38,977 nt of DNA, taken from positions 1 to 38,977 of the forward strand of contig NZ_JBHUQE010000025.1 in NCBI RefSeq assembly GCF_042687825.1, given 5' to 3'. A model generated the notes under the pieces. That model was not told the origin of the DNA, searched no databases, and was given only the letters and a program-made list of their open reading frames with translations. Origin of the DNA: Sedimentitalea sp042687825. GTDB taxonomy: Bacteria > Pseudomonadota > Alphaproteobacteria > Rhodobacterales > Rhodobacteraceae. Each line of letters opens with the position of its first letter. Position 1 is the stretch's first letter. Position numbers and translations under genes: made by a program. Of this stretch, positions 17,515-26,308 are shown piece by piece.

Positions 17515-18243
17515 TCAACCCTGCCGGTCCGGCGGACCTGCAGGGTCCGGTGGCGGCTCAGCCGGCTGCCAGCTATGCGCCCAGTGCACCAGCCCGTCGG
17601 CGCCGGTGGGCGTCAGAGCATAGATGCCACGCGCCACCCGCCGGAACCAGCCATAGTGGTTGTCCGACAGGATCCGCGTCGCGCAGCCGACCCGGGCGGC
17701 ACGGGCCACGTCCGCGCCCTTGCTGGGTCCGTGTTCAGCCAGATGCGCAGCACAGCGCAGCGCATCCTGCCGATAGCCGGTGACGATGCCGTGCCGGGTG
17801 GCGCCGCCGGCGTTTGGATCCCCCTGCAACCGGTCGAATTCGCGCAACAACCGCGCCTGCCGCTTTTTCGATTTGCGTGGGCGGCAGGGCCCCGGATCGC
17901 ACTGCACCTCGGCCTGCCCGTCTGTGCGCAGGGTGATCAGCCCCAGCCCCAGGCGGCGGCACAGGGCCAGGTTGTCCTTCAGCACGCGCCGTGCCGTGCG
18001 GCCCGTGGGGCGCGGCACGGCGATATAGACCAGATCGGTCACCTGCAGCCGGGCGATGGCCTGGTGAAACAGGCCAAGCGAGAACCGCAGCTTGAGTTCG
18101 ACAATGACAGGCGGTTCGTCGCCGCGCCGGGCGACCACGTCGGCAGCGCCGACCTCGCCCTTGACCGCATAGCCCTGCCGCACCAGCAGCGCCTTGATCG
18201 CGGGATACAGGTCCTGCTCGCGCCCTGCCGGCCTATGGGGCAT
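17515..18243 (-). CDS. DUF2161 protein with PD-(D/E)XK nuclease-like core and C-terminal winged helix (242 aa)
   Basis: The N-terminal segment has the arrangement GAADVVARRG, then VIVELKLRF: Asp35 and Glu49-x-Lys51 form the PD-(D/E)XK signature, with a following helix containing Gln61 (HQAIARLQ). The C-terminus (about 155-225) looks like a winged helix with HYGWFRRVARGIYALTPTG. I recall database names of DUF2161 phosphodiesterase for this alphaproteobacterial family; substrate and role are not known to me. The start ATG 18243 lies inside the end of the sulfotransferase gene (11-base overlap), so the two are co-transcribed. Conserved in Rhodobacteraceae as far as I remember. Confidence 0.82.
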   Translation of the reverse strand: MPHRPAGREQDLYPAIKALLVRQGYAVKGEVGAADVVARRGDEPPVIVELKLRFSLGLFHQAIARLQVTDLVYIAVPRPTGRTARRVLKDNLALCRRLGLGLITLRTDGQAEVQCDPGPCRPRKSKKRQARLLREFDRLQGDPNAGGATRHGIVTGYRQDALRCAAHLAEHGPSKGADVARAARVGCATRILSDNHYGWFRRVARGIYALTPTGADGLVHWAHSWQPAEPPPDPAGPPDRQG

Positions 18244-18868
18244 AGCCGAAAGCCTCGAAATCCGCGCGATAGCGGCGATACAGCTGTTCCTTTTGCGCCG
18301 CGGTCAGGACGACCGGCGCCCCATCCGGTGATCTGTTCCGGTGCGGCAACGGCCGGGCCTCGCCGAAGATGTCGGCAAAAACCGGGACGATGTCTTGCGC
18401 CAGGGTTTCGAATTTCAGCACGTCATCCACCAGGCATTGCCCCTGCGCGTTCTGCACATAGCGCACCTGCGGCACCAGGTGCCGCGCCATGTCGCTATGT
18501 TCGTCGCCCGGTTCCCGGTCCAGAAACGCCTGCAGACCCGGCATGACGCGCGCCTTGCCGCGCCGTTGCAGCGCCGCTGCACGATAGCGGTATTCCGACA
18601 GGAACCGGTCATAGGGATGCCGGACAATCGCGAATTTGCGGTAACGCGCAAACTGCCCGGCGCTGATATGACCCAGTGCCACATATTCCGAGGCATAAAG
18701 ATGCGCCAGTTTCTCCGGCCCCCGCGCCGGCTGGTCATTGGGCCGCAACAGCAGGGCCGCGCGCTGTTGCCATGTCAGCCCCTGGTCCTGCAGAAACACC
18801 GTCTCGACGCTTTGCCCGCCAGTTTTCGGGATATGCACGAACAGCGCTTGGCGGGGGTGGCAAATCAT
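18233..18868 (-). CDS. Sulfotransferase family 2 domain protein (211 aa)
   Basis: Predicted PAPS-dependent sulfotransferase. The 5'-phosphosulfate loop is FVHIPKTGGQSVE (residues 10-22), and the 3'-phosphate site is AIVRHPYDRFLSEYRY (about 80-95), in the correct order and spacing for the PF03567 class. In this class acceptors are often carbohydrates; here the acceptor is unknown. Its 3' end overlaps the DUF2161 start. A start at ATG 18868 gives MICHPRQALFVHIPKTGG, placing the PAPS loop at the usual distance from the N-terminus. Confidence 0.85.
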   Translation of the reverse strand: MICHPRQALFVHIPKTGGQSVETVFLQDQGLTWQQRAALLLRPNDQPARGPEKLAHLYASEYVALGHISAGQFARYRKFAIVRHPYDRFLSEYRYRAAALQRRGKARVMPGLQAFLDREPGDEHSDMARHLVPQVRYVQNAQGQCLVDDVLKFETLAQDIVPVFADIFGEARPLPHRNRSPDGAPVVLTAAQKEQLYRRYRADFEAFGYAP

Positions 18869-19049
18869 CTGAAACCGGCCTGACAGTCAGCAGTGTTGTC
18901 CCGTTTGACCAGCCGACCCGGCGAAAGTCAAACCCGGGCCAGCCGGACAAACGCTGACCAAGGGTCGCAGAAAGTGCAACGGCGGGTGACATCGGCCCCG
19001 ACGGTTTCTATAAGGCGCGCAAATCACATCCCTGAACAGGACGCAAAAG

Positions 19050-19970
19050 ATGACCATCCAGGTATTTGGACATAAATCCCCCGACACCGACTCGACCGGC
19101 TCGCCCATCATCTGGGCCTGGTATCTGAACGAGGTAAAAGGCACCCCTGCCGAAGCCAAGCTGCTGGGCGAGCCCAACACCGAGGCCGCCTTTATGCTGC
19201 AGCGCTGGGACTTGGCCAAACCGGCGATCATCGAGGACGTCGCCGACGACACCCCGGTCGTCATCGTCGACACCAACAATCCCGCCGAACTGCCGGCCAA
19301 CATCAACGGTGCCGACGTGCAGGCGATCATCGACCATCACAAGCTGGTCGGCGGCCTGGAAACCAAAGGGCCGATCGACATCACCATCCGCCCCGTGGCC
19401 TGCACCGCGACGATCATGTACGACCTGATCGGCGCTGACATGGCGAAAATGCCCGACCCGGTGAAATCGGCGATGCTGACCTGCATCCTGTCGGACACGC
19501 TGGAATTCCGCAGCCCCACCACGACCGATCACGACCGGGCCGTGGCCGAAACGCTGGCCGGCGAACTGGGCATCTCGATCCCCGACTATGCCGCCGAGAT
19601 GTTTGCCGCGAAATCCGATGTCTCGTCGTTCAGCGACGCCGAACTCTTGCGCATGGACAGCAAGGAATACGAGGTTCAGGGCACCAAGTTCCGGGTCTCG
19701 GTTCTGGAAACCACGTCGCCCGGCACAGTGCTGGCGCGCAAAGCCAGCCTGATCGACAGCATGACCACGGTTGCCGCCGAGGATGGTGTTGATCAGGTCC
19801 TGCTGTTCGTGGTCGATATCCTCAGCGAAGAATCCACCCTGCTGGTGCCCAACGATCTGGTCAGGACGGTCGCCGCCAAAAGCTTTGACGCCCAGACCGA
19901 CGGCGACTCCGTCGTTCTGCCCGGCGTGGTCAGCCGCAAGAAACAGATCATTCCGAACCTCAAGGTCTGA
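19050..19970 (+). CDS. ppaC: Manganese-dependent inorganic pyrophosphatase, family II (306 aa)
   Basis: Hydrolyses pyrophosphate to phosphate in the cytoplasm, pulling biosynthetic reactions forward. The DHH-fold ligands are His8, Asp12 and Asp14 in FGHKSPDTDS, Asp74 in VIVDTNN, Asp95-His96-His97 in IIDHHKLVGGL, and a later Asp in LSDTLEF. The C-terminal DHHA2 domain ends with the substrate-binding SRKKQIIP. The length is typical (305-310). The start ATG 19050 is preceded by AGGA. Stands alone; a strong inverted repeat follows 12 bases after the stop. Confidence 0.96.
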   Translation: MTIQVFGHKSPDTDSTGSPIIWAWYLNEVKGTPAEAKLLGEPNTEAAFMLQRWDLAKPAIIEDVADDTPVVIVDTNNPAELPANINGADVQAIIDHHKLVGGLETKGPIDITIRPVACTATIMYDLIGADMAKMPDPVKSAMLTCILSDTLEFRSPTTTDHDRAVAETLAGELGISIPDYAAEMFAAKSDVSSFSDAELLRMDSKEYEVQGTKFRVSVLETTSPGTVLARKASLIDSMTTVAAEDGVDQVLLFVVDILSEESTLLVPNDLVRTVAAKSFDAQTDGDSVVLPGVVSRKKQIIPNLKV

Positions 19971-19981
19971 TCGGTCGCGCC

Positions 19982-20018
19982 GCGGCCATGGTCCCGCTCA
20001 AACAGCAACCATGGCCGC
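19982..20018. terminator. Perfect inverted repeat after ppaC
   Basis: GCGGCCATGGT (19982-19992) pairs with ACCATGGCCGC (20008-20018) over 11 bases around a 15-base loop. It begins 12 bases after the ppaC stop. No T-run follows, so termination may need Rho, or the stem protects the 3' end. Confidence 0.55.
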
Positions 20019-20141
20019 CTGTGCCGCGCACCCATAGCCGCCATCGGCTGTCCTCCAGGGACCATCCTGCCGGTGGCCCTGACAATGCGGCGCAGCCGCG
20101 ACGCTTGACAAAGCCCCCATCCTTGGCCCATTCCGCATATC

Positions 20142-20305
20142 GCTGGTTTCTGCGCATGCAGATGAAAAGGGAATGCCACGTGCAGCCGCCCCCGCGACCG
20201 TGACCGGAGAGGACACCCAAGCCACTGACCATCAGGTCGGGAAGGCGGGATGGCCGCCAGAAAGCCGCCGCTTTCTGACATCCGCAAGCCGGGAGACCTG
20301 CCAGC
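20142..20305 (+). ncRNA. Cobalamin riboswitch upstream of the main cob operon
   Basis: The closing helix P1 is GCTGGT (20142-20147) with GCCAGC (20300-20305). Between them are the conserved blocks AGGGAATGCCACGTGCAGC, GCCACTG, GGGAAGGCGG and the B12 box AAGCCGGGAGACCTGCC. Adenosylcobalamin binding would lower expression of the DUF1636-cobW-cobN-cobG... operon. After it CGGGCGGG (20321-20328) can pair with CCCGCCCG (20362-20369), followed by TTT, which may be the terminator stem of the expression platform; alternatively the ribosome site is masked. Confidence 0.93.
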
Positions 20306-20413
20306 AACGTCGACGTTTGCCGGGCGGGGTGCCTCGGTGACGGGTCCGGCCATCGGCTTTGCCCGCCCGTTTCCCCGCCACTGCACATCAAAAGTAGCAC
20401 GTGGGAGGAAACC

Positions 20414-20794
20414 ATGAACGAGGTCGCGCCAGTCGAATTGTTGGTCTGCACCACCTGCCGCGCGGGTCAGCCCACCGATGTGCAAGGCCCCCGCCCCGGC
20501 GCGCAATTGTTCGCCGCGCTTCAGGCTGCCGAATTGCCGGCGCATGTGACCCTGCGCGGGGTCGAATGTTTTTCCAACTGCGATCATGGCTGTTCGGTCA
20601 CGATCCGGGGCGGGAATGACCGCTGGACCTATGTCTATGGCAATTTCACCGGCGCCGAGGATGCCGGGCTGGTGGCCGAGGGCGTGACCAGATATGCCGC
20701 CACCGCCGACGGGCTGGTCCCCTGGCGCGAGCGTTCCACCCATTTCCGCAAGAACTGTATCGCGCGCATTCCGCCGCTGGACATCCCAGAGTGA
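20414..20794 (+). CDS. DUF1636 protein, predicted thioredoxin-like [2Fe-2S] ferredoxin (126 aa)
   Basis: The cysteines are CTTC near the N-terminus (about residues 12-15) and CFSNCDHGC (about 52-60), in a small thioredoxin-like ferredoxin fold as assigned to DUF1636. It probably carries a 2Fe-2S cluster and delivers electrons. It is the first gene behind the B12 riboswitch and 10 bases before cobW, so it belongs to cobalamin synthesis. Possible partners are the Fe-S enzyme CobG or a cobalt reduction step; that is inference. A second, shorter paralogue lies at the other end of the cob region. Confidence 0.85.
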   Translation: MNEVAPVELLVCTTCRAGQPTDVQGPRPGAQLFAALQAAELPAHVTLRGVECFSNCDHGCSVTIRGGNDRWTYVYGNFTGAEDAGLVAEGVTRYAATADGLVPWRERSTHFRKNCIARIPPLDIPE

Positions 20795-20804
20795 GAGAGA
20801 CCCC

Positions 20805-21863
20805 ATGAGCAATCTTGAAAAACTCCCCGTGACCGTGATTACCGGCTTTCTCGGCGCGGGAAAGACAACGCTGATCCGCCATCTGATGCAGAACCCGCAA
20901 GGCCGGCGCCTGGCGGTCGTCGTCAACGAATTCGGCGATGTCGGGGTCGATGGCGAGATTCTGAAAGGCTGCGCCATTCCGGACTGCCCGGCCGAGAACA
21001 TCATGGAACTGGCCAATGGATGCATCTGCTGCACCGTGGCCGACGATTTCATTCCCACAATCGAGGCGCTGATGGCGCTGGAGCCGCGCCCGGATCACAT
21101 CCTGATCGAAACCTCGGGCCTGGCCCTGCCGAAACCGCTTTTGAAAGCGTTCGACTGGCCCGATATCCGCAGCCGCATCACCGTGGACGGGGTGATCGCC
21201 CTGGCCGACGCCGAGGCGGTCGCGGCGGGGCGTTTCGCACCCGACGTGGCGCGGGTGGATGCCCAGCGCGCCGCCGATGACAGTCTGGACCACGAAACGC
21301 CCCTGTCCGAGGTGTTCGAGGACCAGATTTCCTGCGCCGATATCATCCTGCTGACCAAGCCCGACCTGGCTGGCCCGGACGGCGTGGCCAGGGCGCGCGC
21401 GCTCATCGCCGCCGAGGCCCCGCGCCCGCTGCCGGTGGTCGAGGTCGCCGAGGGTGCCGTGGATGCGCGGGTGATCCTGGGCCTGCAGGCCGCCGCCGAG
21501 GATGACATGGACGCCCGACCCAGCCATCACGACCAGCCGCATGACCACGATCACGACGACTTTGAAAGCGTGGTGATCGACCTGCCGGAACAGACCGACC
21601 CTGCCGACCTGGCCGCCCGGATCGAACGCCTGGCCAAGGAACGCAACATCCTGCGGGTCAAGGGCTATGCCGCGGTCGCCGGCAAGCCGATGCGCCTGCT
21701 GGTGCAGGCGGTGGGCGCGCGGGTACGGCACCAGTATGACCGCCCCTGGCGGCCCGACGAGGCCCGGCAGGGCCGGCTGGTGGTGATCGCCGAACATGAC
21801 GACATCGACGCGCAGGCGATCCGCGCCATCCTGACCGGCCTTGCCGCCGCCGCTGCCGAGTAG
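20805..21863 (+). CDS. cobW: CobW, cobalamin-associated GTPase/metallochaperone (352 aa)
   Basis: G3E-family GTPase. The P-loop is GFLGAGKT (14-21), the metal-binding motif is GCICC (72-76, preceded by ELAN), the base-recognition segment is LLTKPDL, and a His/Asp-rich loop (HHDQPHDHDHDD, about residues 239-250) separates the GTPase from the C-terminal CobW domain. The protein is thought to deliver a metal, likely cobalt, to the CobN chelatase. The start ATG 20805 gives MSNLEKLPVTV directly before the P-loop strand; longer frames overlap DUF1636. It is 15 bases before cobN in the riboswitch-controlled operon. Confidence 0.95.
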   Translation: MSNLEKLPVTVITGFLGAGKTTLIRHLMQNPQGRRLAVVVNEFGDVGVDGEILKGCAIPDCPAENIMELANGCICCTVADDFIPTIEALMALEPRPDHILIETSGLALPKPLLKAFDWPDIRSRITVDGVIALADAEAVAAGRFAPDVARVDAQRAADDSLDHETPLSEVFEDQISCADIILLTKPDLAGPDGVARARALIAAEAPRPLPVVEVAEGAVDARVILGLQAAAEDDMDARPSHHDQPHDHDHDDFESVVIDLPEQTDPADLAARIERLAKERNILRVKGYAAVAGKPMRLLVQAVGARVRHQYDRPWRPDEARQGRLVVIAEHDDIDAQAIRAILTGLAAAAAE

Positions 21864-21878
21864 AAAGGCGCGCCGCCG

Positions 21879-24800
21879 ATGCATGTCGTCTTTCGCGAAA
21901 GCCACGGGCTTGAAGAGACCGAGACCCCGACCGATCTGGGCCAGAGCCCGGCGGATCTGGTGGTGTTGTCCTTTTCAGACAGCGATCTCGGCGCGTTCGC
22001 GGCGGGCTGGCATCGCGGCGGCGGGCCCGAAGGCCGCATGCCGTCCCTGCGGCTGGCCAATCTGTCGGCGCTGAAACATCCGCTGTCGGTCGACACCTAT
22101 GTCGAGCAGACGCTGCACGGGGCCAAGGGCATTCTGATCCGGCTGATCGGCGGCGTGCCCTATTGGTCCTATGGCTTGCAGCAGGTGCAGGAACTGGCCC
22201 GCGCCAAGGGGATCGCGCTGGCGGTACTGCCGGCGGATGGTCGTCCCGATCCGCGGCTGGACGCCTGTTCCTCGCTGCCCCGGTCCACGCTGCAGCGGCT
22301 GACGCATCTCTGCGACACAGGGGGGGGCGTGGCGGCACAGGCCGCGCTGGCGCAACTGGCGCTGGCTGCGGGATTGTATGCGGGGCCGGTTGCCGGTGCC
22401 AAGACCCTGCCCCAGGTCGGGGTCTGGACGCCCGAGCACGGGGTCACCTGCCCGCTGGCTGTCTTTGATCCGGCCGGCGACAGGCCGCGCATCCTGATCA
22501 GCTTTTACCGCGCCTATCTGACCGCGGCCGATCTGGCCCCTATCGAGGCGCTGTTTACCGCCTTTCGCGACCGTGGCTTTCAGGTCGCAGCCCTGTTCGC
22601 GCCCTCGCTGAAAGCGCCGGACGCCGCCGGCTGGCTGGCGCGTCAGGTGCAGGCCCTGAAACCCGCCGCCATCGTCAATGTCACCGCCTTTTCGGGGCGC
22701 GGCGCGCAACAAGCTTCGCCGCTGGATGCGGCCGGGGTACCGGTGTTTCAGATCGCCCTGTCCACCGCGTCCCGGATGCAGTGGGCCGAGGCCGAACGCG
22801 GATTGTCGCCCGCCGATCTGGCAATGCATGTGGTGCTGCCCGAGGTCGATGGCCGCATTCTGGCCGGGGTCGCCTCGTTCAAGGAACCCGGCCAGCGCGA
22901 CCCCGACCTGCAATTCGCCCGCCACGCGCATCAGCCACAGCCCGACCGCATCGCGGCCATCGCCGATCGGGTCGCGGGCTGGGTCCGACTGGCACAGCGA
23001 CCGGCGGCCGAGAAACGCCCGGTTCTGGTCTTGTCCACCTATCCCGGAAAGGACTGGCAGATGGCGCATGCGGTCGGGCTGGATGCGCTGGCCTCGGCTC
23101 AGGCGATCTTGCAGGACCTGACCGATCAAGGCCATGATTGCGCCCCTGGCGCGCCGCTGGCCGAAACCTTGCCAACAGCTCGGATCGATTGGCCCCTAGC
23201 CGCGTACAAGGCGGCGCTGGCCGAACTGCCCGCCCGTCTGCAGGCCGATCTGGCAGAAAGCTGGGGCGCGCCCGAAGACGATCCCGCCTGTATCGACGGC
23301 ACGCTGCAGTTCACCGCCCTGCACTGTGGCAAGGCGGTGGTCGCCCTGCAGCCCGAACGCGGGCAGCGCGCCCGCCGCGACGACGAGTATCACGACATGG
23401 CGCGCACGCCCCGGCACGGCTATGTCGCCTTTTACCTCTGGTTGCGCCGGTCGATCGGCGCCGATGCACTGATTCATGTGGGTGCGCATGGCACCCTGGA
23501 ATGGCTGCCCGGAAAATCCGTGGCCCTGTCGACGGATTGCTGGCCCGAGGCGCTGATCGGCGATCTGCCGGTGATCTATCCGTTCATCGTCAACGACCCC
23601 GGCGAGGCCGCCCAGGCCAAGCGCCGCATCGGCGCGGTCACCCTGGGCCACATCCCGCCGCCCCTGCGCACCAGCACCACGCCGGACCGGATGCTGCGGC
23701 TGGAAACCCTGCTGGACGAGTTTTCCAACGCCGACGGGTTGGATCCGAAACGCCGCGACCGGCTGCAGGCCGATATCCGCGCCGAGGCCCAGGCGCTGGG
23801 GGTCGAGGACGATCTGGGACTGGACCGCGCCGCATCGACCGCCGAGGCGATCACCCGCATCGACCGCTTTGTCTGCGACATCAAGGAAAGCCAGTTCGGC
23901 GACGGTCTGCATGTCTATGGCCGCGCCCCGGATGCCCCCTGCGATATCGACGCGGCGGCCTGTGCCAAGGCCGAGCGGGCCGGGCTGCTGGACGCGCTGG
24001 CCGGGCGCCGCATCGCGGCTGGCCCCAGCGGCTCGCCCTATCGCGGGCGCAGCGACGTGCTGCCCACGGGGCGAAATCTGTTTACGACCGATCCGCGCGG
24101 GGTGCCGACGCGCTCGGCCCATGCCCAGGGGGTGAAACTGGCCGAGGAACTGGTACGCCGGCACCTGCAGGACGAAGGCGATTACCCCAAAGGCCTGATC
24201 GTCGATCTCTGGGGCTCGGCGACGATGCGCACGGCGGGCGAGGAATTCGCCATGGCGCTGCACCTCTTGGGGGTGAAACCGGTCTGGGATGCGGGCAGCG
24301 AGCGGGTATCGGGCATCGAAGTGCTGCCGATCACCGATCTCGACCGGCCCCGGCTGGATGTCACCCTGCGGGTCTCGGGCCTGTTTCGCGACGTGTTCCC
24401 GACCCTGTCGGCCCTGTTCGGACAGGCGGTGCGCGCCCTGGCGGCGCGCGACGAGGCGCCTGACTGGAACCCCTATGCCGGACAGCCGGCCACCGCGCGG
24501 GTCTTTGGCCCGGCGCCGGGCAGCTATGGGCTGGGCATGGGGCAATTGCCGGACACCTATACAGCCGAGGCCCGGGCACAGGCGGGGCAGGCCTGGCTGG
24601 ACGCCAGCGCCTATGCGCTGGAGGGCGACCGCGTGGCCCATGACGGCAACGGTATCCGCGACCGGGTCGCGCGGGCCGACGGCTTTGTGCATCTGCAGGA
24701 CCTGGCGGAAACCGATCTGCTGCTGGCCGCGGATTATGCCACCCACGAGGCCGGCTTTGCCGCCGCCAAGGCGCAGACCGGCGGGACCGCCGCGCTGTAT

Positions 24801-25178
24801 CATCTGGACAGCAGCGACCCGGCGCGGCCCCGCGCCCGCACCCTGCCCGAGGAAATCGCCCGCGTCGTGCAGGCCCGCGCCGCCAATCCGGACTGGATCG
24901 CCGGCATGCGGCGGCACGGTTTTCGCGGAGCGGCGGAAATCGCCGCGACGCTGGACCACATGGCGGCCTTTGCGCATCTGGCCGATGCCGTGGCGCCGCA
25001 TCTCTTTGATCTCTATCACGACGCGACCCTGGGCGATCCAGCCACCGACGCCTTTCTGGCCGCCGCCAATCCGCAGGCGCATCGCGCCCTGCAGGACCGG
25101 TTCCGCGCCCTGCACGAGGCCGGGCTGTGGGTGACGCGGCGCAACTCGATCCGGGCCGAACTGGAGGACAGGACATGA
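21879..25178 (+). CDS. cobN: Cobaltochelatase subunit CobN (1099 aa)
   Basis: Large subunit of the ATP-dependent aerobic cobaltochelatase that inserts Co2+ into hydrogenobyrinate a,c-diamide. The CobN/BchH signature is HVGAHGTLEWLPGK (around residue 530) with the preceding DDEYHDMARTPRHGYVAF segment and, further on, GPSGSPYRGRSDVLPTGRN. The length is shorter than the about 1275 residues of Pseudomonas CobN but usual, as far as I recall, for Rhodobacteraceae. The partners CobS and CobT are not in the window. The TGA overlaps the cobG ATG (ATGA). Confidence 0.96.
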   Translation: MHVVFRESHGLEETETPTDLGQSPADLVVLSFSDSDLGAFAAGWHRGGGPEGRMPSLRLANLSALKHPLSVDTYVEQTLHGAKGILIRLIGGVPYWSYGLQQVQELARAKGIALAVLPADGRPDPRLDACSSLPRSTLQRLTHLCDTGGGVAAQAALAQLALAAGLYAGPVAGAKTLPQVGVWTPEHGVTCPLAVFDPAGDRPRILISFYRAYLTAADLAPIEALFTAFRDRGFQVAALFAPSLKAPDAAGWLARQVQALKPAAIVNVTAFSGRGAQQASPLDAAGVPVFQIALSTASRMQWAEAERGLSPADLAMHVVLPEVDGRILAGVASFKEPGQRDPDLQFARHAHQPQPDRIAAIADRVAGWVRLAQRPAAEKRPVLVLSTYPGKDWQMAHAVGLDALASAQAILQDLTDQGHDCAPGAPLAETLPTARIDWPLAAYKAALAELPARLQADLAESWGAPEDDPACIDGTLQFTALHCGKAVVALQPERGQRARRDDEYHDMARTPRHGYVAFYLWLRRSIGADALIHVGAHGTLEWLPGKSVALSTDCWPEALIGDLPVIYPFIVNDPGEAAQAKRRIGAVTLGHIPPPLRTSTTPDRMLRLETLLDEFSNADGLDPKRRDRLQADIRAEAQALGVEDDLGLDRAASTAEAITRIDRFVCDIKESQFGDGLHVYGRAPDAPCDIDAAACAKAERAGLLDALAGRRIAAGPSGSPYRGRSDVLPTGRNLFTTDPRGVPTRSAHAQGVKLAEELVRRHLQDEGDYPKGLIVDLWGSATMRTAGEEFAMALHLLGVKPVWDAGSERVSGIEVLPITDLDRPRLDVTLRVSGLFRDVFPTLSALFGQAVRALAARDEAPDWNPYAGQPATARVFGPAPGSYGLGMGQLPDTYTAEARAQAGQAWLDASAYALEGDRVAHDGNGIRDRVARADGFVHLQDLAETDLLLAADYATHEAGFAAAKAQTGGTAALYHLDSSDPARPRARTLPEEIARVVQARAANPDWIAGMRRHGFRGAAEIAATLDHMAAFAHLADAVAPHLFDLYHDATLGDPATDAFLAAANPQAHRALQDRFRALHEAGLWVTRRNSIRAELEDRT

Positions 25179-26308
25179 GCGCACCGATCGTGCAGGGCTG
25201 GTGCCCCGGCGCCCACCGCCCGATGATGTCGGGCGACGGGCTGGTGGTGCGGGTACGCCCCCGGCTGGCACGGCTGTCGCGGAACCAGGCGCTGGGTCTC
25301 TGCGCCTTGGCCGACCGGTTCGGCAATGGCACCATCGATCTGACCAACCGCGCCAACCTGCAATTGCGCGGTGTCGACCCGGGCGATCACGCGGCCCTGC
25401 TGCAGGCATTGACCGACCTTGATCTGCTGGATGCCGAACCGGGCATCGAAACCCGCCGCAACATCCTGATCACGCCGCTGTATCAGCCGGGCGACATGGC
25501 CGCGAGGCTGGCGCGCCAACTGACGTCACGGCTGGGCGACCTGCCCGACCTGCCGGCCAAGTTCGGCTTTGCCATCGACACCGGCCCGGCCCGGCTGCTG
25601 GCCCGCGATTCGGCGGATATCCGGCTGGAACAAGGGGCCGACGACCGGCTGATCCTGCGCGCCGACGGCGCCGCGACCGGGCAGCCCGTTACCGAGATCG
25701 AAGCCATCCCCCGGCTGATCGATCTGGCCCGCTGGTTCGCACAGACGCGCGGGCCAGACACCCGCCGCATGGCGCGGCTGGTGGCGGTCAGGGACCTGCC
25801 AGCGGACTGGCAGGGCACGGCGCCGGCAAACATGGCCCCGCCCCTGGCCCCGGGCGATGCTGCGCCGGGCCCGATCTATGGCGCGCCGTTCGGGCAGTTG
25901 CCCGCCGGCGCACTGGCCGACCTGCTGACGCATAGCGGCGCCCGGGCGTTGCGCGTGACCCCCTGGCGGCTGTTCCTGGCCGAGGGCGGGCGCCCCCTGC
26001 AGTCGGACATATTCGTATCGACACCGGGCGACCCGCTGCTGACCACCGATGCCTGCCCCGGCGCGCCCTATTGCCCCCAGGCCCAGGCCGAGACCCGCGC
26101 CATCGCGCGCGCGCTGGCCCCGCGCGTCACCGGCAGCCTGCATGTCTCGGGCTGTGCCAAGGGCTGTGCCCGGCAAGGCCCGGCCGATGTCACCCTGGTC
26201 GGCCACGAGGGCCGATTCGACCTTGTCAAAAGCGGCCGCGCAGGGGATGAGCCCTGTCAGCGCGGCCTTGATCCGGAAACCCTGATGACCCTGACGGACT
26301 TTACCTGA
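25175..26308 (+). CDS. cobG: Precorrin-3B synthase CobG (377 aa)
   Basis: Oxygen-dependent monooxygenase that converts precorrin-3A to precorrin-3B, the hallmark of the aerobic pathway. It is related to nitrite/sulfite reductases: two ferredoxin-like half domains (for example NGTIDLTNRANLQLRGV near the N-terminus) and the [4Fe-4S] cysteines C294, C300, C327 and C331 in CPGAPYC and CAKGC. The start ATG 25175 overlaps the cobN stop and has GGAGGACAGGAC before it; an in-frame ATG at 25127 lies within cobN. Its stop shares a base with the cobH start (TGATG). Confidence 0.95.
   Translation: MSAPIVQGWCPGAHRPMMSGDGLVVRVRPRLARLSRNQALGLCALADRFGNGTIDLTNRANLQLRGVDPGDHAALLQALTDLDLLDAEPGIETRRNILITPLYQPGDMAARLARQLTSRLGDLPDLPAKFGFAIDTGPARLLARDSADIRLEQGADDRLILRADGAATGQPVTEIEAIPRLIDLARWFAQTRGPDTRRMARLVAVRDLPADWQGTAPANMAPPLAPGDAAPGPIYGAPFGQLPAGALADLLTHSGARALRVTPWRLFLAEGGRPLQSDIFVSTPGDPLLTTDACPGAPYCPQAQAETRAIARALAPRVTGSLHVSGCAKGCARQGPADVTLVGHEGRFDLVKSGRAGDEPCQRGLDPETLMTLTDFT

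Larger units (their letters stand above)
19971..20413. other. Intergenic region with ppaC hairpin and B12 riboswitch
   Basis: 443 bases: the ppaC 3' hairpin (19982-20018), about 120 bases with no feature that probably contain the promoter, the cobalamin riboswitch (20142-20305), a possible expression-platform stem (20321-20369), and the ribosome site GGAGG (20404-20408) of the DUF1636 gene. No protein gene. Confidence 0.7.

Noticed and set aside
23196..25409. Long minus-strand frame opposite cobN and cobG
   Set aside because: Opposite strand encodes recognisable CobN and CobG; the antisense product has no domain.
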